DNA from: Salifodinibacter halophilus
GTDB taxonomy: Bacteria > Pseudomonadota > Gammaproteobacteria > Nevskiales > Salinisphaeraceae
Length of the DNA stretch: 64,000 bases
Assembly: GCA_012999515.1 (NCBI GenBank)
Contig: JABEEB010000001.1
Location: 372,001 to 436,000, forward strand
Reading direction: 5' to 3'
The notes under the pieces are model-generated. The model searched no databases and had not been told where the DNA came from. It worked only from the letters and a program-made list of their open reading frames with translations. This document shows, piece after piece, positions 37,999-46,386 of the stretch (the stretch's first letter is position 1; every line of letters starts with the position of its first letter). Position numbers and translations under genes: made by a program.

Positions 37999-39162
37999 AT
38001 GGAATATACATGGCGTTGGTTTGGGCCGAATGATCCGGTTTCGCTGGCCGAAATACGCCAGACGGGAGCCACGGGCATTGTGACCGCCTTGCATGAAATC
38101 GATAATGCCAGTGCTTGGCCGGAAGCCGCGATCCATGAGCGTAAGGCGGCTATCGAGGCTGAAGGTCTGACCTGGTCGGTGGTCGAAAGCGTGCCGGTTA
38201 CCGAGGCTATCCGGACCGCTGGCCCTGGCTGTGACGCCGATATCGAAGCCTACGCCACAACACTACTGCGGCTGGGTGCGGCTGGCATCAAGACGGTTTG
38301 CTATAACTTCATGCCGGTCGCCGATTGGACCCGCACCGATCTCATGCGCCCGCTGCCTAATGGCGGCGCGGCGTTGGCGTTTGATTATATTGCCTGCGTT
38401 GCGTTCGACTTGTTTATTCTGCAGCGGCCGGAAGCGGCTGGTGATTACACGGCTGCCGAGCGTGCCGCAGCCGCAACTTATATTGAAACACTGGATGACG
38501 CGGCGCGTCAGCGCTTGATCGACAATATTACCGCCGGGTTGCCCGGCGCCAATGCCGGTTACGATCTAACCGGCTTTCGTTCGGCGGTGGCCGCCTATGA
38601 CCATATCGGTCATGCAGAGCTGCGCGAGAATCTGCGCTATTTCCTGGCGCGCGTGGTCCCAGCCGCCGAGCAAGCCGGTGTGCATTTGGCCATTCACCCG
38701 GATGATCCGCCACAGCCATTATTCGGGTTGCCGCGCATCGTCTCCAATGCTGATGATGCCCGTTGGATCCTGGAGGCGGTTGACAGCCCAGCCAATGGGT
38801 TGACGTTTTGCACGGGGTCCTACGGCGCCGCGGCGGAAAATGATTTGGCTGCAATGGCGGCGGCATTCGCCCATCGCATCCATTTTGTTCATTTGCGCTC
38901 GGTGGCGTGTGACCGAGCTGAGCCGAGATCTTTCTACGAGACCGAGCACTTGGGCGGCGATGTCGATGTGGCGGGAGTTATGAGCCAGTTGTTGAACGCG
39001 GAAGAACATCGGCATTCCTCGCTGCCGATGCGCGCTGATCACGGCCACCATTTGCTCGGCGATGCGGGACGACCCACCCGTGCCGGTTATCCACTCTATG
39101 GTCGGCTGAAAGGGCTATCCGAATTGCGCGGGTTAGCAATGGGGCTGCGATATTCGAGCTGA
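37999..39162 (+). CDS. uxuA: Mannonate dehydratase
   Basis: Dehydrates D-mannonate to 2-keto-3-deoxygluconate in hexuronate catabolism. A TIM-barrel xylose isomerase-like protein whose N-terminus WRWFGPNDPVSLAEIRQTGA is diagnostic of UxuA. VCYNFMPVADWTRTDL, LAIHPDDPPQPLFGLPRIVS and DHGHHLLGDAGRPTRAGYPL carry the metal- and substrate-binding His, Asp and Cys residues. Length 387 is normal. AAGGTAG precedes the ATG. uxuB, uxaC, kdgK and kdgA are not in the window. Confidence 0.95.
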   Translation: MEYTWRWFGPNDPVSLAEIRQTGATGIVTALHEIDNASAWPEAAIHERKAAIEAEGLTWSVVESVPVTEAIRTAGPGCDADIEAYATTLLRLGAAGIKTVCYNFMPVADWTRTDLMRPLPNGGAALAFDYIACVAFDLFILQRPEAAGDYTAAERAAAATYIETLDDAARQRLIDNITAGLPGANAGYDLTGFRSAVAAYDHIGHAELRENLRYFLARVVPAAEQAGVHLAIHPDDPPQPLFGLPRIVSNADDARWILEAVDSPANGLTFCTGSYGAAAENDLAAMAAAFAHRIHFVHLRSVACDRAEPRSFYETEHLGGDVDVAGVMSQLLNAEEHRHSSLPMRADHGHHLLGDAGRPTRAGYPLYGRLKGLSELRGLAMGLRYSS

Positions 39163-39420
39163 GCCTTGGTGCGAGCTTGAATGCTATCCATGCGCAGATG
39201 CGTAAGGCGCTGCCGCATAATGCCTATGCCGCTAAGGTGCCTGGGGTATAACATGGCCAAAGGTGTCGGTTGAAGCAGGCGAGGCTTGGCCGCTGCGAAC
39301 GATTTTGGCCACGATCTGGGGCGCGACCCAGACCGAGGCTGGCCGCTATTTCGTATACTGGGGAAGGTAAGCGTTAGCCCGTCGGCAGGCGGACCCCAGA
39401 GCCAGGCTCGATTCTCGAAC
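39163..39420. other. Intergenic region between uxuA and cydA
   Basis: No supported gene. I could not find an FNR/ANR-type half-site pair (TTGAT-N4-ATCAA), which often precedes oxidase operons. The cydA-proximal end holds the inverted repeat listed separately. Confidence 0.3.
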
Positions 39421-39460
39421 CTGCCAAGCGGCTTAACGGTTGGGCGATTGCGCTTGGCAG
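39421..39460 (+). promoter_or_regulatory. Perfect 10-bp inverted repeat just before cydA
   Basis: CTGCCAAGCG (39421-39430) and CGCTTGGCAG (39451-39460) are exact complements separated by 20 nt, ending 9 nt before the cydA ATG. The 3' arm contains the only Shine-Dalgarno-like bases, so an RNA hairpin here could mask the start site. As DNA it could be an operator. Confidence 0.5.
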
Positions 39461-39469
39461 GATTCGACT

Positions 39470-40906
39470 ATGGACCAATCATTGGCTGTTTTTCTGACGC
39501 GGATCGATTTCGCGTGGGTGACGAGCCTTCACTTTCTGTATCCGCCGTTGACGATCGGCTTGTCCGTGCTGCTGCTTTTTTCGGAATGGCGCTGGTTGCG
39601 CAGTGACGACGAATATTGGTACCGACTGGTTCGGTTTTTCGAAAAACTGTTCATCATCAACTTTGGGGCTGGTGTCGCGACCGGTGTGACCATGGAGATG
39701 GCCTTCGGCATTCTCTACGGTCCGTTTTCGCAGGCTGCTGGACCGTATTTCGGCAACGTTCTCGGCTACGAAACAATCACTGCGTTTATGTATGAGGCCG
39801 GATTCATCGGGTTGATGATTTTCGGCTGGGGCAAGATTAGCCGTGGTATGCATCTGTTTGCCACGTTTAATGTGATGCTGTCGTCGTCGCTATCGGCGTT
39901 CTGGATCATGAATGCCAACTCCTGGATGCATACACCAACGGGGGTGGAGCTTCGCGATGGCATATTCCACGTAACCGATTGGGGCGCGGCAATCTTCAAC
40001 CCGAACTTTCTCACCGCTTTCCCGCATATGTGGGTTGCCTCGCTTGAGTTGGCGCTGTTTTTCGTCGCGGGGGTGAGTGCCTGGTTCGTGCTCAAGGGCC
40101 GCCATATCGCGTTATTTCAACGGCCGCTCAAATACGCACTTTTGGCGGCACTCGTGGTGACACCATTGCAGATCTATGTCGGCGATGAACTTGGCATGGT
40201 CGTGGGGGAAAGCCAGCCGTCCGCACTGGCGTCCATGGAAGGTCATTACAAGACTTACAGCGACGATGGCAGCGCCAACACCGGCTGGCATCTGCTGGGC
40301 TGGCCTGATGCTGAAGGGGAGCAGATGGCTTGGTCGGTCACGATCCCACAAGCGCTCAGCCTGATTGAGACTCGCTCGTTTGATAGCACGGTGCCTGGAC
40401 TCGATCAATTCAAGCCAGAAAATACGCCGCCGGTCGGGATCCCGTTCTACGCGTTTCGGATGATGGTGGCGATCGGCGGATTCTTGTTCCTGGTTGCCCT
40501 CTGGGGCGGTTGGTTGATCTGTCGTAAGCGACTCACAGTGTCTGCAATCGCTCAGAACCGATGGTTTTTGCGGGTCCTGGTGTTCAGCGCATTTTTGCCG
40601 TTTCTAGCGATCTGGACCGGCTGGTGGGCACGGGAAATCGCGCGTCAGCCGTGGCTCGTTTTCGGCATGATGCGGGTCTCGGAAGGCGTGAGCAAAATGA
40701 CCGTTTTCGAAGCCAGTCTCTGGTTGGTCGGTTTCACCTTTTTTGAGCTGATTGTTTGGTATTTCACCTGGTATTTCCTGGCCAAGGTCATACGCGAAGG
40801 ACCGGATATGGACAGTCCCGTCGTCTATGGCGGTGACGAAGCGCTGGGCCACCTCGAAGAGGCGCCCGAAACCGATGAAGCCCAACCCACCTACGTTCGG
40901 CCATAG
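39470..40906 (+). CDS. cydA: Cytochrome bd-type (cyanide-insensitive) ubiquinol oxidase subunit I
   Basis: Quinol-oxidising, haem-bearing subunit of the bd oxidase. The start at 39470 (MDQSLAVFLTRIDFAWVTSL) matches the family; the open frame to 39440 does not. His21 (SLHFLYPP) is the expected haem d/b595 ligand. FPHMWVASLELALFF carries the haem b558 His, and FGMMRVSEGVS the Met ligand. The Q-loop (QNRW..TGWWAREIARQPWLVFG) is short, and at 478 residues the protein resembles CioA rather than long-loop CydA. It is followed by cydB after 12 bp. Confidence 0.95.
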   Translation: MDQSLAVFLTRIDFAWVTSLHFLYPPLTIGLSVLLLFSEWRWLRSDDEYWYRLVRFFEKLFIINFGAGVATGVTMEMAFGILYGPFSQAAGPYFGNVLGYETITAFMYEAGFIGLMIFGWGKISRGMHLFATFNVMLSSSLSAFWIMNANSWMHTPTGVELRDGIFHVTDWGAAIFNPNFLTAFPHMWVASLELALFFVAGVSAWFVLKGRHIALFQRPLKYALLAALVVTPLQIYVGDELGMVVGESQPSALASMEGHYKTYSDDGSANTGWHLLGWPDAEGEQMAWSVTIPQALSLIETRSFDSTVPGLDQFKPENTPPVGIPFYAFRMMVAIGGFLFLVALWGGWLICRKRLTVSAIAQNRWFLRVLVFSAFLPFLAIWTGWWAREIARQPWLVFGMMRVSEGVSKMTVFEASLWLVGFTFFELIVWYFTWYFLAKVIREGPDMDSPVVYGGDEALGHLEEAPETDEAQPTYVRP

Positions 40907-40918
40907 GAGGGTGACACG

Positions 40919-41956
40919 ATGAACGAGCTGTCACAGGCCCATACTTTTGTCGTTTACGCGTGGTGGTTCGCGTTGGGCTTTAGTTTTTTGATGTACATCA
41001 TGCTCGACGGGGCCGATCTTGGCGCCGGGGTGTTTTCACTGTTCGTACGTGATCACCAAGAGCGTGGTGCGATTATGGCCACGATGGCTGGCACCTGGGA
41101 CGCCAACGAGACCTGGTTGGTGGTGGCTGGCGGCATTATGTTTGGCACGTTTCCCAATGTGTACGGCTCGGCGTTTCACTATCTGATGCTGCCGCTGGTT
41201 ATCGTTCTCTGGAGCATCATGATGCGGGCGGTTTCGCTGGAATTTCGGCATCACGCCGAGCGCAGCCAATGGCTCTGGGATGGTTTGTTCGGGGGCGCAA
41301 GCCTGACAACTGTATTTTTTGCCGGCATGGCCATGGGCGCGGTGCTCCAGGGGTATCCGCTGACGTCCGAGCAGGTCCCGACTTACCCGGGTGGTCTGTT
41401 TCGTTTCATCAGTCCGTTCAGTATCTGGACCGGCGTCGGTGCGGTCATCGCGTCCTCACTGGCCGGTAGTCTGTTCATTCGTGCGCGGTTCAAGCGCACC
41501 GAGGATATTCGGCGACGCGCCGCGATCTGGACCGATTGGTCCTTCTACGCTTCGTTGGCCGCGGTGGTCATCACCGTCGTATGGAGTCTGTTGATCTTTC
41601 CCTGGGTTGCCGAGAAATGGCTTGGTCCGAACGTCTGGGTGTGGTTGTGCGTCGCATTCGTTATTTTCTTGGCGGTCGTGCAGATGCGCCGTGCGTCCCG
41701 AAAAGAGCGCGATCTGGTCGCGATTCTGTGGCTTAATTTGGCGATTGCGCTGATGTGGTTAAGCATGATGTTCACTATGCTGCCTTGGATCGTCCCCGGC
41801 ACCTGGACGATTTTCGAAGGTGCCAGTCCATCGGTGTCGTTGTTCACCTTTACGCTCGCCATGAGCAGCTTTTTGCCAGTCATGCTCCTCTATAACTGGT
41901 ATCAGATCTGGGTTTTCCGGGCGCGTGTTAGTCGGCTTGCCGGTTACGGTGATTAA
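40919..41956 (+). CDS. cydB: Cytochrome bd-type ubiquinol oxidase subunit II
   Basis: Membrane partner of CydA/CioA. The N-terminus with WWFALGFSFLMYIMLDGADLGAG and the GTWDANETWLVVAGGIMFGTFP motif are CydB hallmarks. The rest is 8-9 hydrophobic helices. Length 345 is slightly shorter than E. coli CydB, as in CioB. A strong GGAGG precedes the ATG. No recognisable CydX follows. Confidence 0.96.
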   Translation: MNELSQAHTFVVYAWWFALGFSFLMYIMLDGADLGAGVFSLFVRDHQERGAIMATMAGTWDANETWLVVAGGIMFGTFPNVYGSAFHYLMLPLVIVLWSIMMRAVSLEFRHHAERSQWLWDGLFGGASLTTVFFAGMAMGAVLQGYPLTSEQVPTYPGGLFRFISPFSIWTGVGAVIASSLAGSLFIRARFKRTEDIRRRAAIWTDWSFYASLAAVVITVVWSLLIFPWVAEKWLGPNVWVWLCVAFVIFLAVVQMRRASRKERDLVAILWLNLAIALMWLSMMFTMLPWIVPGTWTIFEGASPSVSLFTFTLAMSSFLPVMLLYNWYQIWVFRARVSRLAGYGD

Positions 41957-42283
41957 ACGGTGGTCATGTCGGACCAGCCGGCTCCCAACAACGTCACCAC
42001 ACAAGCATTCTGGAATAGACACTGGCCGACGGATTGCATCGATGATCCGCTAGCCGGTCTTGCCATGGTCGCTCTGTTCGCCGGTTGGCCGGCTCAACGC
42101 CGGTTACTCGTATCGGCAAACCGCTGCTTTTAGAGCCTTGCTTGTCGACGTCCGGCTGCGGAGTGAAATGCAGCGACTCCGCGAACGTCGCGATCCGGGG
42201 CGGCAGTTGTCGCGTACGCGGTATGCGTGCGGCGCGTGGGAACGGCGTAACGGCCCGAAATTGATTCGACAAAGACGCTGACT
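41957..42283. other. cydB-cydD intergenic region with short ORF
   Basis: 327 bp between cydB and cydD. A 55-codon frame at 41966-42133 (MSDQPAPNNVTTQAFWNRHW..) begins nine bases after the cydB stop, where CydX or a DUF2474 subunit usually lies. It has only a weak hydrophobic stretch and matches neither, so I do not call it a gene. Confidence 0.3.
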
Positions 42284-44053
42284 ATGGCACGTCGCATTTC
42301 CCCCATGCCGCGCGCCACGGGTAAAGCGCTGGATGCTTGGCTGCGCGCGCAGGCCCGACGTGTGCGTGCGCCGTTGGCGCTAGCCGTCGGTGTCGGCGCC
42401 GTCGATGGTCTGCTTATCATTGCCCAGGCCGCGCTGCTCGCGCTCGTTATCAATGCTGTGGCGATCGAGTCCGCCAATCTATCGGTCGTGTGGCCGTGGC
42501 TATGGGGCCTTCTGGGCGTTTTCGCCGGGCGTGCGGTGACTGCCGCGCTGATGACCGTGACCGCATTCGAAGCCGGTGCACGCCTCAAACACGATATACG
42601 TCGTCGGCTATATGCCCATATTCGGGCGCTCGGGCCGAACTGGGTTCGCGGTCAGCAAAGTGGCGATCTCGCGACCATGCTGACCGATGGGGTCGAGGCG
42701 CTGGAGAACTACTACGTCGCGTATCTGCCGCAGATGCGACTGGCCGCGTTCGTGCCGGTTGCCATCCTGGTTTTCGTGTTTCCGGCCGACTGGGTAGCCG
42801 GTGTAATCCTGCTGATCACGGCGCCGCTGATCCCATTTTTCATGGTCGTTATCGGCAAGGGAGCTGAGTATCTGAATCAGCGTCAGTGGCGCCGACTTGC
42901 GCGCATGAGTGCCCATTTCTTCGATGCTATCGAAGGCCTGACGACGCTCAAGCTATTCAACGCCAGCCGCCGTGAAGCCGAAGTTGTAGCGCGCATGGCC
43001 GATGACTATCGAAGTCGGACAATGGCGGTGTTACGGGTAGCGTTTGTCTCCTCGTTGGTGCTGGAGTTCTTGGCCACGATCGCCATCGCCATGGTCGCGG
43101 TCTATGTCGGCTTCCGGCTTTATTACGGCGAGATGTCGTTTTTGCCGGGTCTGTTCGTGTTATTGCTTGCGCCCGAATTCTTCAAGCCGCTGCGCGATAT
43201 GGGCACCCAGTATCACGCGCGCATGGAGGCAATCGGGGCATCTGAACAGATTGTCGACTTACTCAATACAACCGTGCCACCAGTGGCTGGGGATGCCAGC
43301 CCCGTGCGTGAGCAGGCGCTTACTGTCGCGTTCGAGAACGTCGGCTTTGCATATGACGACGGGGTGCAGGTTGTCGACGATGTCAGTTTCCGGGTCGCCC
43401 GGGGGCAGCGCGTTGCATTGGTTGGCCCCAGCGGCGCTGGCAAGACCACGCTCAGTCACTTGCTGCTCGGTTTCGTCGCACCGAGTCGTGGGCGTATCGT
43501 TGTCAATGGTGTGGATTTAGCCGAGTGCGACGACAATACCTGGTTGCAGAAGGTGGCGTGGCTGCCGCAGCGACCGACGCTTTTCTACGGCACCATCGGC
43601 GACAACATCCGGCTTGGTTGCCCGGCAGCCTCAACGGCGTCGGTTCGCCAGGCTGCTGCCGATGCCAATGCCGCCGCCTTCATCGAGGCACTACCGGCGG
43701 GTTACGACACGCACGTCGGCGACGGCGGTCAGGGCCTTTCCGGTGGGGAAATCCAGCGCGTCGCGCTTGCACGCGCGTTTTTGAAAAACGCTGAACTCGT
43801 GGTGCTGGACGAAGCTAGCGCCAGCCTCGACCCCGAAACCGAACGGCTGGTTACCGATTCGGTCGAACGGCTTGCCGAGGACCGCGCCATGCTGGTCATC
43901 GCGCACCGGCTGGATACGGTACGCCGGGCCGATCATATTCTGGTGCTCGACCAAGGGCGCATCGTGGAGCAGGGCGATCACGGTTCGCTGCTGGCTCAGG
44001 CCGGTTTGTATGCCGAAATGCTCGGCTTTTACCAGGGCAGCAGCTATGCGTGA
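42284..44053 (+). CDS. cydD: Heme/thiol ABC exporter subunit CydD
   Basis: One half of the CydDC heterodimeric ABC transporter needed for assembly of cytochrome bd; it moves glutathione/cysteine and binds haem. Six N-terminal membrane helices are followed by the ATPase domain with Walker A VGPSGAGKTTLSHLLL near 380, signature LSGGEIQRVALARAFL near 484, and Walker B ELVVLDEASASLDPE. Length 589 is typical. It overlaps cydC by eight bases. The cydAB-cydDC arrangement places oxidase and assembly factor together. Confidence 0.95.
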   Translation: MARRISPMPRATGKALDAWLRAQARRVRAPLALAVGVGAVDGLLIIAQAALLALVINAVAIESANLSVVWPWLWGLLGVFAGRAVTAALMTVTAFEAGARLKHDIRRRLYAHIRALGPNWVRGQQSGDLATMLTDGVEALENYYVAYLPQMRLAAFVPVAILVFVFPADWVAGVILLITAPLIPFFMVVIGKGAEYLNQRQWRRLARMSAHFFDAIEGLTTLKLFNASRREAEVVARMADDYRSRTMAVLRVAFVSSLVLEFLATIAIAMVAVYVGFRLYYGEMSFLPGLFVLLLAPEFFKPLRDMGTQYHARMEAIGASEQIVDLLNTTVPPVAGDASPVREQALTVAFENVGFAYDDGVQVVDDVSFRVARGQRVALVGPSGAGKTTLSHLLLGFVAPSRGRIVVNGVDLAECDDNTWLQKVAWLPQRPTLFYGTIGDNIRLGCPAASTASVRQAAADANAAAFIEALPAGYDTHVGDGGQGLSGGEIQRVALARAFLKNAELVVLDEASASLDPETERLVTDSVERLAEDRAMLVIAHRLDTVRRADHILVLDQGRIVEQGDHGSLLAQAGLYAEMLGFYQGSSYA

Positions 44054-45770
44054 TCTACTTCGATTGCTGCGGCTGTTCGATGGTTATCGTCGGTTGTTGG
44101 CTGCCGGTGTGGCGTTATCGGTCGTGGTTATACTAGCCAACGTCGCCTTACTAGCGCTGTCGGGGTGGTTCATCACCGCCATGGCGCTCGCGGGGCTGGG
44201 AGTCGGCACGATTAATTACTTCACGCCGGCCGCCGGTATCCGGGCGTTGGCGATTATTCGCACGTTCGGTCGCTATGGCGAGCGGCTGGTCACGCACGAG
44301 GCGACTTTGCGTGTGTTGGCGCGGCTGCGTGTCTGGTTCTACGAGCATCTGGAGCCGTTGGCACCGGCGCGTCTCCAGTTTTACCGCGGCGGCGATCTGC
44401 TGAGTCGTATTCGAGCCGATATCGACACCCTCGACCATTTCTATTTGCGGGTGTTGGCACCGGGAATCGCTGCCGCCGTGACCGTCGCGCTATTGGCCGG
44501 TTTTCTATCTCTTTTCAGCGCGCCGATTGCGCTGATTAATATCGCGGGGCTGCTGCTGGCCGGTGTTGGATTACCGCTGTGGATGCAGCGCCTCGGCGTG
44601 CGGCCCGGTGCGCGTGTGGTCAATCGCCGTAGCGATTTGCGCGCGGCGGTGGCCGATGGAGCACGCGGGCTTGGTGAGCTCAAAGTGTATCAGGCCGTTG
44701 ATCGGCAAGCGGAGCGCATCGAGCAGTTGAGCGAACAATTGACTGCGCCTCAGCGTCAGCAGGCGCGGATCGATGGGTTAGCGTCGGCGCTCGGTGGGCT
44801 CGCGACGCACCTTAGTCTATGGTTGGTGCTCGTGATCGCGATCCCGCTGGTTACCGCAACAAGGCTTGAAGCGCCGCAACTGGCGATGATCGTATTTTTC
44901 GTGTTGGCCAGTTTCGAAGCCGTGGCGCCCTTGCCGGTCGCGTTTCAATCACTGGGCGAAACGATCGCGGCGGCACGACGCATTTTTGAGATTGTCGATT
45001 CTGAGCCGGCAGTTGCTGATCCGCCGTACGAAGCCGAGCGGCCGGCGTCTTTCGGCTTACGGCTGGATCGCGTTTCGATGCGTTACGACGTCGCGAATGC
45101 GTGGGCGCTTGCTAACGTCGACTTGCAGGTTGCGGCTGGCGAGCGTGTTGCCGTGGTGGGGGCCACCGGATCGGGCAAGTCCAGTCTTTTCAACGTGCTC
45201 CTGCGGTTCTGGCCGTATCAGCATGGCCAAATCGAGATCGGCGGCCAACCGCTGGATAGCTTTTGCGGCGAAACCATGCGCCGCTGGTGTGCCGTCATCA
45301 CCCAACAGACCCGCTTATTCAATACCACTATTCGCGCCAACCTGCGCCTAGCCTGGCCAGAGGCCGACGATACCGCGCTCTACGCCGCACTGGACCAAGC
45401 CTACGTCGGCCAGGAAATCAGGGCGTTGCCCCACGGTCTCGATACCATCGTCGGCGAAACCGGCACCCGCCTTTCCGGCGGACAGGCACGTCGGGTCGCG
45501 ATCGCCCGGGCTTTTTTGAAGGATGCGCCGATCCTGTTATTGGATGAGCCGACCGAAGGCCTCGATGCGGTGTCCGAGCGCGCTGTTCTCCAAGCTCTGG
45601 AGACTTTGATGGCCGGCCGCACTACGCTCATTATCACGCATCGGCCGCAGACGCTTGCTTACATTGACCACGTTGTGGTTCTGGCGGGTGGCCGCGTGCT
45701 GGAGCAGGGTGCACCCGCCGATTTAATGCGGACCGGGCGCTATTTGCCGATTTATTCGGCCATTGGGTAA
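44046..45770 (+). CDS. cydC: Heme/thiol ABC exporter subunit CydC
   Basis: Partner of CydD. The start at 44046 (MRDLLRLLRLFDGYRRLL) lies inside the end of cydD; a longer open frame upstream is the cydD shadow. The membrane domain (LSGWFITAMALAGL..) is followed by Walker A VGATGSGKSSLFNVLL near 371, signature LSGGQARRVAIARAFL near 476, and ILLLDEPTEGLDAVSERAVL. Length 574 is typical. A weak stem (AAGCCT/AGGCTT with T4, 45780-45803) may terminate the operon. Confidence 0.95.
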   Translation: MRDLLRLLRLFDGYRRLLAAGVALSVVVILANVALLALSGWFITAMALAGLGVGTINYFTPAAGIRALAIIRTFGRYGERLVTHEATLRVLARLRVWFYEHLEPLAPARLQFYRGGDLLSRIRADIDTLDHFYLRVLAPGIAAAVTVALLAGFLSLFSAPIALINIAGLLLAGVGLPLWMQRLGVRPGARVVNRRSDLRAAVADGARGLGELKVYQAVDRQAERIEQLSEQLTAPQRQQARIDGLASALGGLATHLSLWLVLVIAIPLVTATRLEAPQLAMIVFFVLASFEAVAPLPVAFQSLGETIAAARRIFEIVDSEPAVADPPYEAERPASFGLRLDRVSMRYDVANAWALANVDLQVAAGERVAVVGATGSGKSSLFNVLLRFWPYQHGQIEIGGQPLDSFCGETMRRWCAVITQQTRLFNTTIRANLRLAWPEADDTALYAALDQAYVGQEIRALPHGLDTIVGETGTRLSGGQARRVAIARAFLKDAPILLLDEPTEGLDAVSERAVLQALETLMAGRTTLIITHRPQTLAYIDHVVVLAGGRVLEQGAPADLMRTGRYLPIYSAIG

Positions 45771-46048
45771 TGGTGTGTTAAGCCTACGCCGCTAAGCGAG
45801 GCTTTTACCCATTCGATTGTGGGTGATGGCAAAGTTTGGCTTTATTCAATCGCCATCTAATCGGAATGGTCGCGCGGCTCAGCTCGATTGCCTTATGGCT
45901 AGATGGTGTCGGTATGCATCGCGCGATTGGCGTCCGGGTATTTGGGATACATGGGGAGCGCGGATGCGAGCGTGGGTGGTGATGGTGTGCTTGACTGGGG
46001 TCTGTACTTAAATACCCTCATAAGAGAGCCGTAATCAAAACAGCCCCG
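45771..46048. other. Region between cydC and the gltB control region
   Basis: 278 bp. Apart from the weak terminator-like stem at 45780-45803, I see no gene or signal. A 64-codon frame at 45817-46011 has no coding character or family resemblance. Confidence 0.3.
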
Positions 46049-46065
46049 TGCACTTTTTTGGTGCG
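46049..46065. promoter_or_regulatory. NtrC-type enhancer site upstream of gltB
   Basis: TGCACT-TTTTT-GGTGCG fits the 17-bp NtrC consensus TGCACY-N5-RGTGCA with one mismatch in the last base. Its centre is about 108 bp upstream of the start predicted from the sigma-54 promoter, a normal enhancer distance. ntrB and ntrC are encoded 6 kb downstream. Confidence 0.65.
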
Positions 46066-46138
46066 ATGGCAGCCAGTATAGCCGAGGTGTCGTTATTAAC
46101 TCAGCTGATCCGTTATCTAACGCACTGATTTTATTTAA

Positions 46139-46157
46139 GTGGCATTAAATTTGCGCA
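46139..46157 (+). promoter_or_regulatory. Sigma-54 promoter of gltBD
   Basis: GTGGCATTAAATTTGCGCA has GG (46141-46142) and GC (46153-46154) exactly 10 bp apart within TGGCA...TTGC, the -24/-12 signature of RpoN promoters. The predicted transcription start is near 46165, giving a leader of about 220 nt to gltB. Confidence 0.7.
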
Positions 46158-46386
46158 ATATAAGAGATGCACTTGTTTAATTGACTATCTGGGGTCCCGA
46201 GGCATGTGTGATTCGGGGTTTCAGAGTGTATGACGGATGCCATAGTCACTGGCGTGAGGCTTTGAAACCTCTCGCGCCGGGCTTTAAGGCGCAGTTATAG
46301 TATGTTGCTGTTACATCAATCGAAAACGCTATCTCCGGTGGCAGATTCGAGGCTGCGCTCGAGAGCCGAACCGATAACTTAAACCT

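Noticed and set aside
39440-39469. Earlier cydA start
   Set aside because: It begins inside the inverted repeat and adds residues absent from the family; MDQSLAVFL at 39470 fits CydA.
41966-42133. CydX-like subunit
   Set aside because: No membrane-spanning helix of the right length and no CydX or DUF2474 pattern.
43872-44045. 58-residue N-terminal extension of CydC
   Set aside because: It is cydD read in another frame; CydC homology starts at 44046.
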